Source: Emticicia sp031378345
GTDB taxonomy: Bacteria; Bacteroidota; Bacteroidia; Cytophagales; Spirosomataceae
Length of the DNA stretch: 64,000 bases
Direction: 5' to 3'
Assembly (NCBI GenBank): GCA_031378345.1
Contig: JANNDY010000132.1
Coordinates: 1-64,000, forward strand
A program made the translations under genes and the position numbers. Below are positions 33,035-42,121 of this stretch, piece by piece. Below the pieces are notes generated by a model. It did no database searches. It was not told the DNA's origin and saw only the letters and a list, made by a program, of their open reading frames with translations. Position 1 is the stretch's first letter. Every line of letters starts with the position of its first letter.

Positions 33035-35035
33035 TTACCTCATAACCATAATCCTACCATTTTTCTTTGTTGTTTCGCCCTTAAAATCTGTCGCATTTAT
33101 TTCATAATAATATTGACCCGTTGGTACTATTTCACCACCAAAGGTGCCGTCCCAGCCTTGTTTGTAGTCTTCGGTTTCAAAGATTACATTTCCTGCTCGG
33201 TTAGAAATACGCATTTTGAAATCTTTGATAAAAATTCCTTTTATCTCAAAAACTTCATTTTGACTATCACCATTTGGAGAAAAAGCATCTGGCAAAAACA
33301 TCAATAATTTTTGGGCATAAAGCACCTCATTTGAGTAACTGACAAGGTTATTGGTAGAAACTGCTCTCACTCTAAACTTCACAATTGGATTTGCAGGGTC
33401 GATTGTACTTGGGTCTGGCTCAAATTTTAAGTTTTTATCAACTTTTGAAGTCGTCAAAACTGCACCTTTGTCATCTAATTTTTCAACAAAATATGACCCC
33501 AAACCCAAAGGAAATTTTTGATAGTCCGTCCATTTAATACTTGAACCTTCTAATGTTAGGTATGATGGACAAAAAGTAGTTGAAGTATCCGACATTATTC
33601 CGCAGCCATTTTCATAAGCAACTTTATAGCATTCTCGTTGGTTATTTGGGTCAGATTTATCATCAACTGTGCGAGTGCCATTTCCTGTGTAAAATTGTTC
33701 TAATTTATTGTTTTTCCAACGATAAAAAAAGTAGTTTTTCAGACTTTGTGTGCCTGGTCTGGTTGCCGTAATGCTCACTTTTTCTTTTTCAACCGACACC
33801 AAAGCATTTGTAATCACAGGTGGCTTTGTGCTATCAACGCCGATTACATTAATGGTGCGGGACATTGATTGGACTCCTCCCGAAAGAGCAATAATTTGAT
33901 AACTATAAGTAGTTCCACAAATGGTTGGGCGGTCGGTAAGGGTATCGATAGTAGATCTGGTAATGTTTCTAAAATTAGTATTTCCATTTCTAACCACACG
34001 ATAAGAATTAAATCTTGCAGGAATTAAAGTTTTCCATTTCAAGAAATTTCTTTTATCCAAAACTGTTACTTGAAGCGGAATAGTACAACTCGAATCTGAG
34101 TAGGAAGTTCTTAAACAAGCATTTGTAACGCCTATTTTATAGCAATATTGCTCTTTATTTGCATCTTTTACAGCCAATTTTTGTGAATTAAGCCCTGTTG
34201 CAGGATTTACAACTTTTTTTACAATTTGATAAATACCAGCACCAGTTTTTTGATAAAAATCAAAAGTTTGAGTTGACCCAACCACATATCGAACTTGAAT
34301 AGTATCATTGTCTTGAACTGTCAAACTAAACAAATTTGGAACATAAGTGCTTCTGCCATTTGGTATTAATGCGGAGGTTACTGTTGCATCGCATACTTCA
34401 GATGTTTTTTTTCCAGTAATAGTAATTGTTCGAGTATTTGCATTTAGATACGTATGTTTTTTTGCAATTAAAGGAATTTGGGCTTTCAAAATGGTTTCAG
34501 TTTGATTATCGCCCCAATTAATAAGGTAAGAATCGAAGGTATTATTTGGGTCGCTTGGAATGTCTAATTGCCCTTGCAAATTGGTACAACTACTAAGCGT
34601 AAACTTTGGACTTGGCTGCGGAGCTTTCACTTCAATTGCCCGACAAGCATAAGACCTCACTGTTCGAGTAACGGCATCATAGCTTACTTGAATAACAATA
34701 AATTGTCCTGCACCACCAGTAGGAATAGTTCGAGGACCATTGCCCGCGGCATAACCAGCCGGTGGAGCAGGAAATGCAGTACGAGAAGTATTATAATAAA
34801 ATTGAATGTTTCCAAGACCACTTTTGTCGGTAACGGTAAATGCACTATTTGGGCAAACCGTTACTTTTGTATTATTTACGCCATCGGTGCTTGTGATGAT
34901 GCCAGCAGAATTTATATCAAATTTTCCTTTGACGGTGGTTGCAGGCAAGCCTGTTGTGGGACATTGAGAGAATAAATTGCTAAATGAAGAAGACAACAAT
35001 AGTACCCAAAAAATATTTTTAATGGTGTTTTTCAT
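33035..35035 (-). CDS. T9SS-exported surface protein with gliding-motility-type C-terminal domain
   Basis: A 666-residue secreted protein. The ATG at 35035 gives a good signal peptide (MKNTIKNIFWVLLLSSSFSN, ending LFSQ); the in-frame start 48 bases upstream would bury it. A PKD-like segment (SYLINWGDNQTETIL) and fibronectin-like modules fill the middle. The last 85 residues are a CHU_C / type B T9SS sorting domain: FLPDAFSPNGDSQNEVFEI, then RISNRAGNVIFETEDYKQGW and TGQYYYEINATDFKG. It is probably secreted by the type IX system to the surface or medium, with an adhesive or structural role. Convergent with the SsuD gene, 5 nt apart. Confidence 0.88.
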   Translation of the reverse strand: MKNTIKNIFWVLLLSSSFSNLFSQCPTTGLPATTVKGKFDINSAGIITSTDGVNNTKVTVCPNSAFTVTDKSGLGNIQFYYNTSRTAFPAPPAGYAAGNGPRTIPTGGAGQFIVIQVSYDAVTRTVRSYACRAIEVKAPQPSPKFTLSSCTNLQGQLDIPSDPNNTFDSYLINWGDNQTETILKAQIPLIAKKHTYLNANTRTITITGKKTSEVCDATVTSALIPNGRSTYVPNLFSLTVQDNDTIQVRYVVGSTQTFDFYQKTGAGIYQIVKKVVNPATGLNSQKLAVKDANKEQYCYKIGVTNACLRTSYSDSSCTIPLQVTVLDKRNFLKWKTLIPARFNSYRVVRNGNTNFRNITRSTIDTLTDRPTICGTTYSYQIIALSGGVQSMSRTINVIGVDSTKPPVITNALVSVEKEKVSITATRPGTQSLKNYFFYRWKNNKLEQFYTGNGTRTVDDKSDPNNQRECYKVAYENGCGIMSDTSTTFCPSYLTLEGSSIKWTDYQKFPLGLGSYFVEKLDDKGAVLTTSKVDKNLKFEPDPSTIDPANPIVKFRVRAVSTNNLVSYSNEVLYAQKLLMFLPDAFSPNGDSQNEVFEIKGIFIKDFKMRISNRAGNVIFETEDYKQGWDGTFGGEIVPTGQYYYEINATDFKGETTKKNGRIMVMR

Positions 35036-35173
35036 TTTTAATAGTGGGTGTTTTTGGAGCAAAATTTTAGTAAAGTTCGCCAAAAAATGGATATTTCAAA
35101 ATTTTAGACGTAAAAATCCTAAATACCGTTGCACACCAAATATTATCCTAAACAATGAGAAACCACTCACATT

Positions 35174-35755
35174 TTAGATTTGCTCCCTTTTGAGCCATTT
35201 TTCATGAAAAGAAGGCTTGAAATCTTCCATTTTTTGCAATAAATCTTCAATATTATCTGAAACGATAACCAGATTTCGGTTTTCTTGTTTCAAAAAACCT
35301 TCTTCCACCATCACGTCTAATTGCTTCAAAAGATGGTCGTAAAAACCATTGAGATTCAGCAATCCGACAGGTTTATTATGCAAACCCAGCTGCGACCAAG
35401 ACAAAATCTCGAATAATTCGTCCATGCTGCCGTAGCCTCCAGGAAGAGTGATAATGCCATCACAAAGTTTTTCCATGAGGGCTTTTCGCTCGTGCATGGT
35501 TTCTACTTTGTGCATATCAGGCAGAGATTTATGCCCAACTTCCATGCGGTCTAAAAAATTTGGAATGATGCCTGTAACTTGACCATTATTTGCCAAAACA
35601 GCATCGGCAATAATGCCCATCAAACCTACACTTCCGCCGCCATAAATTAATCGTATTTGGTTGATAGCTAAGGCTTTACCAAGATTTTCGGCAGTTTCTT
35701 TATAGATTGGTTTTGTGCCAGAATTTGCTCCGCAATAAACTAAAATCGCTTTCAT
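35174..35755 (-). CDS. LOG-family protein (TIGR00730 Rossmann fold)
   Basis: A 193-residue protein of the LOG family, whose members release free cytokinin-type bases or other nucleobases from nucleoside 5'-monophosphates. The motif PGGYGSMDELFE matches the PGGxGTxxE signature, with YGGGSVGLMG as the nucleotide loop. The ATG at 35755 gives the usual family length and start (MKAILVYCGANSG); an upstream in-frame start would add 39 residues, overlap the hairpin at 35797-35825 and is rejected. Cytosolic and probably housekeeping. It stands alone between the T9SS protein and DUF72. Confidence 0.9.
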   Translation of the reverse strand: MKAILVYCGANSGTKPIYKETAENLGKALAINQIRLIYGGGSVGLMGIIADAVLANNGQVTGIIPNFLDRMEVGHKSLPDMHKVETMHERKALMEKLCDGIITLPGGYGSMDELFEILSWSQLGLHNKPVGLLNLNGFYDHLLKQLDVMVEEGFLKQENRNLVIVSDNIEDLLQKMEDFKPSFHEKWLKREQI

Positions 35756-35796
35756 ATTTTTTGTTGATTGATGTTGAAATAATTGTGTTTTTCTAC

Positions 35797-35825
35797 AAAA
35801 AAATAAAACCCGACAAAGCGTCGGG
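35797..35825 (-). terminator. Hairpin with T-run upstream of the LOG gene
   Basis: On the minus strand CCCGAC-GCTTT-GTCGGG followed by TTTTATTTTTTT, a good intrinsic terminator. It lies about 40 nt before the LOG start and about 290 nt beyond the DUF72 stop. It either ends readthrough from DUF72 or acts as an attenuator of LOG. The region 35880-36118 between is A+T-rich and shows no gene. Confidence 0.7.
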
Positions 35826-36118
35826 CTTATTTTGTTCGCTAAATTTGTCAGGAAAAAAATCTTTAGGAACACTTAAAAAATAAGTCCGTTCAAAATTTAT
35901 GAATTTTTTTTTGTCAAATCAAGTCAAAAAAGGCGAAATTTAGCAAGCTAAATGAGATTTTTTTGATGAAGAGTTGGCAAAAAAGGCAAATAAATTAACG
36001 GAGCGACCGACGCTTCGGTTATTTGTTAAACGTTCCTTAGTTATGGTGGAAATTGAGTATAATCACTCAAAAAATTTTCGCAATTTATAGACTTACCTAT
36101 TAAAATGCAAGTGTTTTT

Positions 36119-37027
36119 TTAGAACAAACTCCCTTGAACAACTTGTGGAATAATTTTTGGTTCTTGAATTTGTAAATTTCCCAAAGTATTTAATCGTTGA
36201 ATCCAATACTTTGTGAGTTCGGGAGCAAACGTGTTTTCGCCGCAATGTACGAAGATATACGCATTTTTTAAACCCATTTCGAGCCAAGTTATCAAGCGGA
36301 TACACCACGCATTAATTCTTTCATAATCGGTGTGATGAAGCTCGTTTCCAACAAATCGCAAAGTCAAATTGGGCGTTGTCAAAGTATTGTGTAGCACATC
36401 TCGCCGCCCTGCTACATCAGTTATAACAGTGCCGACTTTCATTTCTGCCAGCATTTTGCAAGTATTTTCCCAGGTTTTTGCATCTTTAAACCAATCCGGA
36501 TGCCGAAATTCAACCGAAACAGGAAACTTTGGGGGCAAAGATTTCAAATATAATTCAAGAAACTTTATTTGACGAGGATTAAAATTAGGAGAAAGTTGCA
36601 GGAAAGTCATGCCCAAATGCTCGCCTAAACCTAAAACAGAATTACAAAATTCAGTAGTAAGTGCCTCACAACCAACCAACTGGCGGTCGTGGCTAATGAC
36701 TTGCGGGAATTTTGGACAAAATTTAAAACCATCAGCGGCGGCATCTTTCCAACGCTGAATTGTTTCTGATGTCGGAATTTGATAATGAGTAACATTCAAC
36801 TCGATAGTGTTGAACTGGCGAGTAAAATGATGCAAAAAGTCCACATCTTTGGCATTATGAGGGTAAATCTTGCCAACCCAATCTTTATTTGCCCAAATAG
36901 GCGGACCGATATATATGTTAGGTTTTTGGTTTTTCGGAGCTAAATCAAGTGTCTTTGCCGTCAGAGGATTGTCAGGCGGAAGACTAAAATCTACCTTTGA
37001 AATATCTTGAAGTTTTCCGAAATCCAT
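36119..37027 (-). CDS. DUF72 family protein (YecE-like)
   Basis: A 302-residue TIM-barrel-like DUF72 protein. Family landmarks: IYIGPPIWANKDWVGKIYP near residue 35, the following FNTIELNVTHYQIPTSETI, FKFCPKFPQVISHDRQL, then VEFRHPDWF and TLTTPNLTLRFVGNELH. The biochemical function of the family is unknown. It is 28 nt downstream of the GH13-like gene at 37055-39067, so the two are probably cotranscribed. Confidence 0.88.
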   Translation of the reverse strand: MDFGKLQDISKVDFSLPPDNPLTAKTLDLAPKNQKPNIYIGPPIWANKDWVGKIYPHNAKDVDFLHHFTRQFNTIELNVTHYQIPTSETIQRWKDAAADGFKFCPKFPQVISHDRQLVGCEALTTEFCNSVLGLGEHLGMTFLQLSPNFNPRQIKFLELYLKSLPPKFPVSVEFRHPDWFKDAKTWENTCKMLAEMKVGTVITDVAGRRDVLHNTLTTPNLTLRFVGNELHHTDYERINAWCIRLITWLEMGLKNAYIFVHCGENTFAPELTKYWIQRLNTLGNLQIQEPKIIPQVVQGSLF

Positions 37028-37054
37028 GAGTTTCTTTAGTAAAACCTATATTTA

Positions 37055-39067
37055 TCACTCCCCCAAAACATAAACCCGACACTCATGCTGCCAACTATAT
37101 TCGCCCGTTCCCAAGATAAACTGCAAAGGATGGTTGAAAGTTGCTTCTTGCAATGCGTTTTCATCAATGCCATTTTCGGCATCAAGATTTGCCACAAAAA
37201 TATATTTTGGGTTATCTTGTAGCGTCCAAATCATGAGTTTTTGAGTTTCGGTTGGTTCGAGCAACCACTTTACTTCTCTTTGTTTTATTTCTTCCCAAAT
37301 GTTTTCAGCTAAAGAATGTAGGGCTTGGAATAAAGCAAATTGCTGATAGTTTTTTCCCCAAACGAAAGGTCCGTGCGTAACTTTATCGAGGTCGTTATCA
37401 TCTCTAATATCAAAAACATAGAGCTTAGTATATTCTTCGTTTTGTCCTCTTTCTAAATGCAAATTTCGGGTTTCAAAACCTAAGCCAACATAGCTTGGCA
37501 TATCAGTCAGAAACAAAGCTATGAATAATCTAAGATGGTTGGCTGTGCGATAAAATTCATCAAATCTTGGGTCGTCTTTATCGGCAGTCATTACCGTAAA
37601 ATTTGGAGCAAACTGTCTGGTATTCAGCAACTTATGATAAGTTACAAACTTTTCCATATACGCTTCTGAGCCAACAACTGTTCCTTGTAAATCACCCAAA
37701 GTTGAATCAGCTTCAATGGCTTCCAGATGGTCGAGTTCGTTGCCATAACCCATAAAATCAGGTTCAACTAAAAAAGTTTCAGCAAAGAAAGCAAAATGCT
37801 TGACTCCTTGTTTTTGTACAAATTTCTTGACCGCCATTAAAGGGTCATAATAAGCATCTGGGTCTTTCGGGACGCCCGTTGGACGTGGCTGCACATGAGC
37901 CATATCACCTCGCATAAAATCAAGGTTATATGCTTTCTGACAATCATAAACTTTCTGAAAAAAGTATGCCCAAGCATGCTTATTTGGGTTTTCAAAATCT
38001 AATTCCCAATTAGTATTATCGTCTTTTGAATGATAAAATTTATAACGTGCCAGCGGTCCAAAAACTCTTGACATTGCCTGTGGTTCATCAAATTCGTAGG
38101 TGTACCAACGATTGCCATTTTCATCAATAATAAAATCTTCGGCATTGATGTGCAAGCCACGGTAGGGTGGGGCCATCGTCATTGGCAAAGTTTCGTAGCC
38201 TTGATAAATCATTTCGTGCATCAACTCAATTCTTCTACGTAAACGCCCTTGATAATCGTTTTTATGTCCAAAAATAATTTCTAAGCGTTGCTCGTCAGTC
38301 AAAATTGGTATTTCGGGAGAGAAAAGTGTATTTTTTGAGTACGAAATCGGTGTGCCATTGGCAGTGCCATTTCTTCCCAAATAATGCCAAATAATTTCTT
38401 CAATATCTCGATAAATCGTTTCAGAATTACTCGTAATTCGCCCCTCTACACGCTTCACCCATTCAAAAAAACGAGGGTAAGCAAGTACCATTTCGGAAAA
38501 ACGGTCGGTGTGCGGAATGACATCCATTCCCACACTTTTACCCATCGCATGAAGAATATTTATGACAAATTTTAGCTGTTTTTCAACTGTATTTAAAGTC
38601 GGAATGGCAGCAGATAATTCATGGCTAAAAAAGGCAGGATTGATATTAAAACTTGTCATGCCATAAAGACTACCAACTACGCCAGGTTCCCAAATAGGCA
38701 ATAAATGTATCGAATCTTGCGATTTTGGAATAGTAAAAGCGTATTTTATGACATTGAAAAAATTGCCAATTGTACGAACATTGATGCCAATCATGTTCGA
38801 TTTTTTGAGCCAAGAACCGTCTGAATAATGACTAACAGGGCTATTAAAAATTTGGTTCGTATCAATGGCACGTTGGAGTGTGTCGCCACCGAGCCGGCGT
38901 TGCAAAATATCTAAAACATCATAGACATTGAGCTGTACAGCAATTTCGGGCAATAGGTTTTGAATATACGACGTTTGGTGCGAAGTATATTTGTCTTTAT
39001 ATAGATAATGATTATGTCGCCACAAATCGAACATAGATGGTTGTGGTGAATAAGTATCAATCGTCAT
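37055..39067 (-). CDS. Divergent GH13-like (alpha-amylase superfamily) protein
   Basis: A 670-residue protein without signal peptide. It is not assigned to a characterised subfamily, but it keeps recognisable GH13 elements: MDVIPHTDRF (181-190) at the position of region I, NLDFMRGDMAH (381-391) with D388 as likely nucleophile (region II), and HFAFFAETF (424-432) with E430 as likely acid/base (region III). A clear region IV NHD is not seen. It may be a glycosidase or transglycosidase acting on a cytoplasmic glucan. DUF72 follows at 28 nt. The start at 39067 is the first ATG, and the gene is divergent from a TonB receptor. Confidence 0.65.
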   Translation of the reverse strand: MTIDTYSPQPSMFDLWRHNHYLYKDKYTSHQTSYIQNLLPEIAVQLNVYDVLDILQRRLGGDTLQRAIDTNQIFNSPVSHYSDGSWLKKSNMIGINVRTIGNFFNVIKYAFTIPKSQDSIHLLPIWEPGVVGSLYGMTSFNINPAFFSHELSAAIPTLNTVEKQLKFVINILHAMGKSVGMDVIPHTDRFSEMVLAYPRFFEWVKRVEGRITSNSETIYRDIEEIIWHYLGRNGTANGTPISYSKNTLFSPEIPILTDEQRLEIIFGHKNDYQGRLRRRIELMHEMIYQGYETLPMTMAPPYRGLHINAEDFIIDENGNRWYTYEFDEPQAMSRVFGPLARYKFYHSKDDNTNWELDFENPNKHAWAYFFQKVYDCQKAYNLDFMRGDMAHVQPRPTGVPKDPDAYYDPLMAVKKFVQKQGVKHFAFFAETFLVEPDFMGYGNELDHLEAIEADSTLGDLQGTVVGSEAYMEKFVTYHKLLNTRQFAPNFTVMTADKDDPRFDEFYRTANHLRLFIALFLTDMPSYVGLGFETRNLHLERGQNEEYTKLYVFDIRDDNDLDKVTHGPFVWGKNYQQFALFQALHSLAENIWEEIKQREVKWLLEPTETQKLMIWTLQDNPKYIFVANLDAENGIDENALQEATFNHPLQFILGTGEYSWQHECRVYVLGE

Positions 39068-39261
39068 TGGATTTCCTCATAGGTATATACAAAGTTATAA
39101 AATACAGCTAAAAGAAAATAATTTAAGTCGAAAAAAGTAAAGATTGGACATGATAAATATAATTTAAAAAGGAAAAACTTAGTAGAAACCGTGTTTTTGA
39201 TGTATTTTATTTTGTACGTTGTAGTTTTGGGGGATTTCAGTTTTAATTTTATCCAAAGAAA

Positions 39262-41901
39262 ATGAAGAAAACGATTACAATTTTACTAAGTATTTTATTC
39301 ACACATTCATTCAATCACTCATTTGCTCAATCCGACAGCACAACAACTTTAAATGAAGTTATAGTTTCGGCTTCCCGCATTGAAGAAAGTATTTTTAAAG
39401 CACCGATTTCGGTTACGAAAATAACCTCTTTGCAGCTACAAAACTCGCCAAGTATCGAACTTATTTCGTCGCTGGCTCGCTACAAAGGCATTGATGTAAG
39501 TCAGTCGAGTTGGTTTGTTACGAGCCTTAGCACTCGTGGATTTAACAGTGCAAAAGCCGAACGTTTATTGCAACTGGCTGATAATGTGGAGTTTATGTCG
39601 CCAACCTCATCACTTTATGGCGGCAATTGGATGGGAACTCCCGACTTAGATATTGACAATGTCGAAGTGATTTACGGAGCAAACTCCGCTCTTTATGGTT
39701 CGGGAGCTTTAAATGGCGTAGTGCTAATGACGAGTAAAGACCCTTTCAAAAATCAAGGAGTTACAGTTTCTTTGCGTGGTGGTTCGAGGGCATTACTTGA
39801 TGCTCAAATTCGCTATGCACAGGTTTTTGCCAAGCGTTTTGCTTTTAAATTGAACCTCAATTTTATTTCAGGAGATGAATTTTTGGGTGAATCTGATGCG
39901 GCTATCAAAGCAAAAACCGAAGGCGGTTTGGCTGGCTCAGATGCTTCAAATAATGCTTATGGTTCGCCTTTTGGTTGGAACAAAATCAACTATTTTGGCG
40001 ATGTTGGTTCGACAATTACAAACCCCGATTTTACGAAATATAATGATGGAAAATCTTACCGAATTTATATGCCTGGCTACAAAGAAAGTGAAATTTTGAC
40101 AGTAAATGATGGTTCAAAATTTGGTTTTGGTGGCAATTTTAAGGCAGGAAATTTAAGGTTGAACCCTTCGTTGCATTTCAAGATTAACGAAAACACGAAG
40201 GCATCTTACGAATACCGAAAATCTATTGGAAATGGTATTTTTCAAAGTACAAGTCGCTTTGCGTGGCGAGAAATGAAATATGATTTGCACAAAATCGAGA
40301 TTAAAAATGATCGTTGGTTTGTGCGTGCTTACTCAATGTACGATTATGGAGGAAAGGCTTACGAACTTGGAGGCGTAGCAAATGCCCTGCAAAATATCAG
40401 AATGACTGACCCTGCGAATGGAAACTTTCCAACAGTATCTGCCAATTATTTTAATGCTTGGAATCAGATTTTTGCGGCAGCTCGTGGCAATGGTTTTGGT
40501 GGTGGAAACTTGGCAGGAGTGTTCACGCCCGATGCCATAAACGGTGGCGTGCCGACTGGTTTTTCTTTACCAAATATTCAAGGTGGACAAAGCGTTGAAA
40601 GTGCTGCAAAATTGGCGTTTGATTTAACCCAAAATTTACAAATAAAACCTTTGAACGGTGATTCTGTTCCAAATGTTTTTGAGAGAATTACCAACCAAGT
40701 TGCCAACGGTATTGGAGATTTGAAAATCAATGGAACGACCATCAAAGGTGCGGCATTTGCCAATACTGCCCGCAACGTAGATTTGTCGGTACAGCGTGAG
40801 TTTCGTTTCAAAACTACTAATGTTGTACTTGGTGGTGCGTACCGAACTTATTTGCTAAAATCTAATGGAACGTTGTTTTCAGACGGCATTTATTCGCCGT
40901 TAAATACCGAACAACGGAATTCGATAACTAATTGGGAATCAGGAGTTTATGGGCAAATTCAGCAGAAATTATTAAACGAAAAACTAATATTGGCACTCGC
41001 AAGTAGATTAGATGCTTTCAAGAATTTTGATGCAAAACTTTCACCAAGAATCTCGGCGGTTTATTCGGCAGGAAACCATAATTTTAGAGCAAATTATTCG
41101 TCAGCTTACCGAGCTCCTGCCCAACTCGACCAATATATTTATTTAGATTATGGCAGTCTTTTACTTATAGGAAATACTCAAAATGGCTTCAAAGGACTCA
41201 ATTCGGCAGGAACTGCACCTTATGAGGTAAAAAAACTTGCTCCCGAAAAAATGAATTCGTGGGAAGTTGGCTACAAGGCATTGCTCACCAAAGATTTACA
41301 AATTGATTTGAGTTATTATAGAAGTTTGTACAATGGTTTTATCGGAATCGTCCGTTTTCAAGGGCGTGAAGATGGCACAATGCCCGAAGGGAATTTTGTA
41401 GGAACAAAAACAGGCGATTGGGTAAAACCAGTAGGCGACCGAACTCGTGGAAGGTTTATTCAGACTTGGGCAAACTTCGATAAACCTGTAACTACGCAAG
41501 GAGCATTCGCAAGCATTGATTATCGTTTGAACAAAAAAGTGAGTCTTTACGGAAACTATACTTGGTCGAAAATCTCTGACATTCAAGGTTTGATTGCAGG
41601 TTTTAATACACCAAAGTACAAGTTTAATTTAGGAGCTAATGGATTGATAATCAGACACTTAGCTTATTCAATTAATTATCGTTGGAGTGATACTTATACT
41701 TATTTCATGCCATTTGATGAAGGTGAAATTAAGGCTTTTGGCACGCTTGATGCACAAGTAAATTATCATGTAAAACCACTGAAAACGACTTTCAAATTAG
41801 GTGGAACTAACCTGACAAATGCAAATGCGATTAGCGTTTATGGTTCTGCCCCGATTAGTAGAATTGTGTATGTGGGAGCAGTTTTTGATTTGAAGTATTA
41901 A
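39262..41901 (+). CDS. TonB-dependent receptor (paralogue of 25207-28020)
   Basis: An 879-residue outer-membrane transporter. A signal peptide (ending HSFAQ) is followed directly by the plug (LNEVIVSASRIEESIFKAPI; GANSALYGSGALNGVVLMTS) with no carboxypeptidase-like domain, then a barrel ending in IVYVGAVFDLKY. Plug and barrel segments (for example SWEVGYKAL and FRANYSSAYRAPAQL) parallel the receptor at 25207-28020, which indicates a duplicated family with different N-termini. Ligand unknown. A strong terminator follows at 41919. Confidence 0.92.
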   Translation: MKKTITILLSILFTHSFNHSFAQSDSTTTLNEVIVSASRIEESIFKAPISVTKITSLQLQNSPSIELISSLARYKGIDVSQSSWFVTSLSTRGFNSAKAERLLQLADNVEFMSPTSSLYGGNWMGTPDLDIDNVEVIYGANSALYGSGALNGVVLMTSKDPFKNQGVTVSLRGGSRALLDAQIRYAQVFAKRFAFKLNLNFISGDEFLGESDAAIKAKTEGGLAGSDASNNAYGSPFGWNKINYFGDVGSTITNPDFTKYNDGKSYRIYMPGYKESEILTVNDGSKFGFGGNFKAGNLRLNPSLHFKINENTKASYEYRKSIGNGIFQSTSRFAWREMKYDLHKIEIKNDRWFVRAYSMYDYGGKAYELGGVANALQNIRMTDPANGNFPTVSANYFNAWNQIFAAARGNGFGGGNLAGVFTPDAINGGVPTGFSLPNIQGGQSVESAAKLAFDLTQNLQIKPLNGDSVPNVFERITNQVANGIGDLKINGTTIKGAAFANTARNVDLSVQREFRFKTTNVVLGGAYRTYLLKSNGTLFSDGIYSPLNTEQRNSITNWESGVYGQIQQKLLNEKLILALASRLDAFKNFDAKLSPRISAVYSAGNHNFRANYSSAYRAPAQLDQYIYLDYGSLLLIGNTQNGFKGLNSAGTAPYEVKKLAPEKMNSWEVGYKALLTKDLQIDLSYYRSLYNGFIGIVRFQGREDGTMPEGNFVGTKTGDWVKPVGDRTRGRFIQTWANFDKPVTTQGAFASIDYRLNKKVSLYGNYTWSKISDIQGLIAGFNTPKYKFNLGANGLIIRHLAYSINYRWSDTYTYFMPFDEGEIKAFGTLDAQVNYHVKPLKTTFKLGGTNLTNANAISVYGSAPISRIVYVGAVFDLKY

Positions 41902-41918
41902 ACGAACAAAAACTAAGT

Positions 41919-41966
41919 AAAACGCTCTGTAAAAATATTTTTTTTACAGAGCGTTTTCATTTTTTA
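41919..41966 (+). terminator. Terminator of the TonB receptor gene
   Basis: AAAACGCTCTGTAAAAA (41919-41935) pairs perfectly with TTTTTACAGAGCGTTTT (41941-41957), a 17-bp stem with 5-nt loop, followed by a T-rich run. It begins 18 nt after the stop codon. Confidence 0.9.
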
Positions 41967-42063
41967 GTATAATATTCGTTTTGATAAGTATGCATTGCAA
42001 AAGTCTCAAACATCAACTTCCAAGCTCAGTTAATCGCTATAAAAGCTGAATTAATCTCATTAT

Positions 42064-42095
42064 TTTGAATTCGTGGCTATGAATTTCTATCTTTA
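42064..42095 (+). promoter_or_regulatory. Promoter of the M28 peptidase gene
   Basis: TTTG (42064-42067), a spacer of 20 nt, and TATCTTTA (42088-42095), matching TAnnTTTG except the last base. It leaves a leader of about 20 nt before the ATG at 42122. Confidence 0.5.
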
Positions 42096-42121
42096 GCCAA
42101 AACAAACTAAAAATAGCTATA

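Noticed and set aside
35756..35872. 39-residue N-terminal extension of the LOG protein
   Set aside because: The extension covers a terminator hairpin and has no counterpart in the family; MKAILVYCG is the usual start.
35880..36118. Possible small RNA or riboswitch before the LOG gene
   Set aside because: Apart from the terminator hairpin nearby, no conserved RNA motif could be recognised in this A+T-rich stretch.
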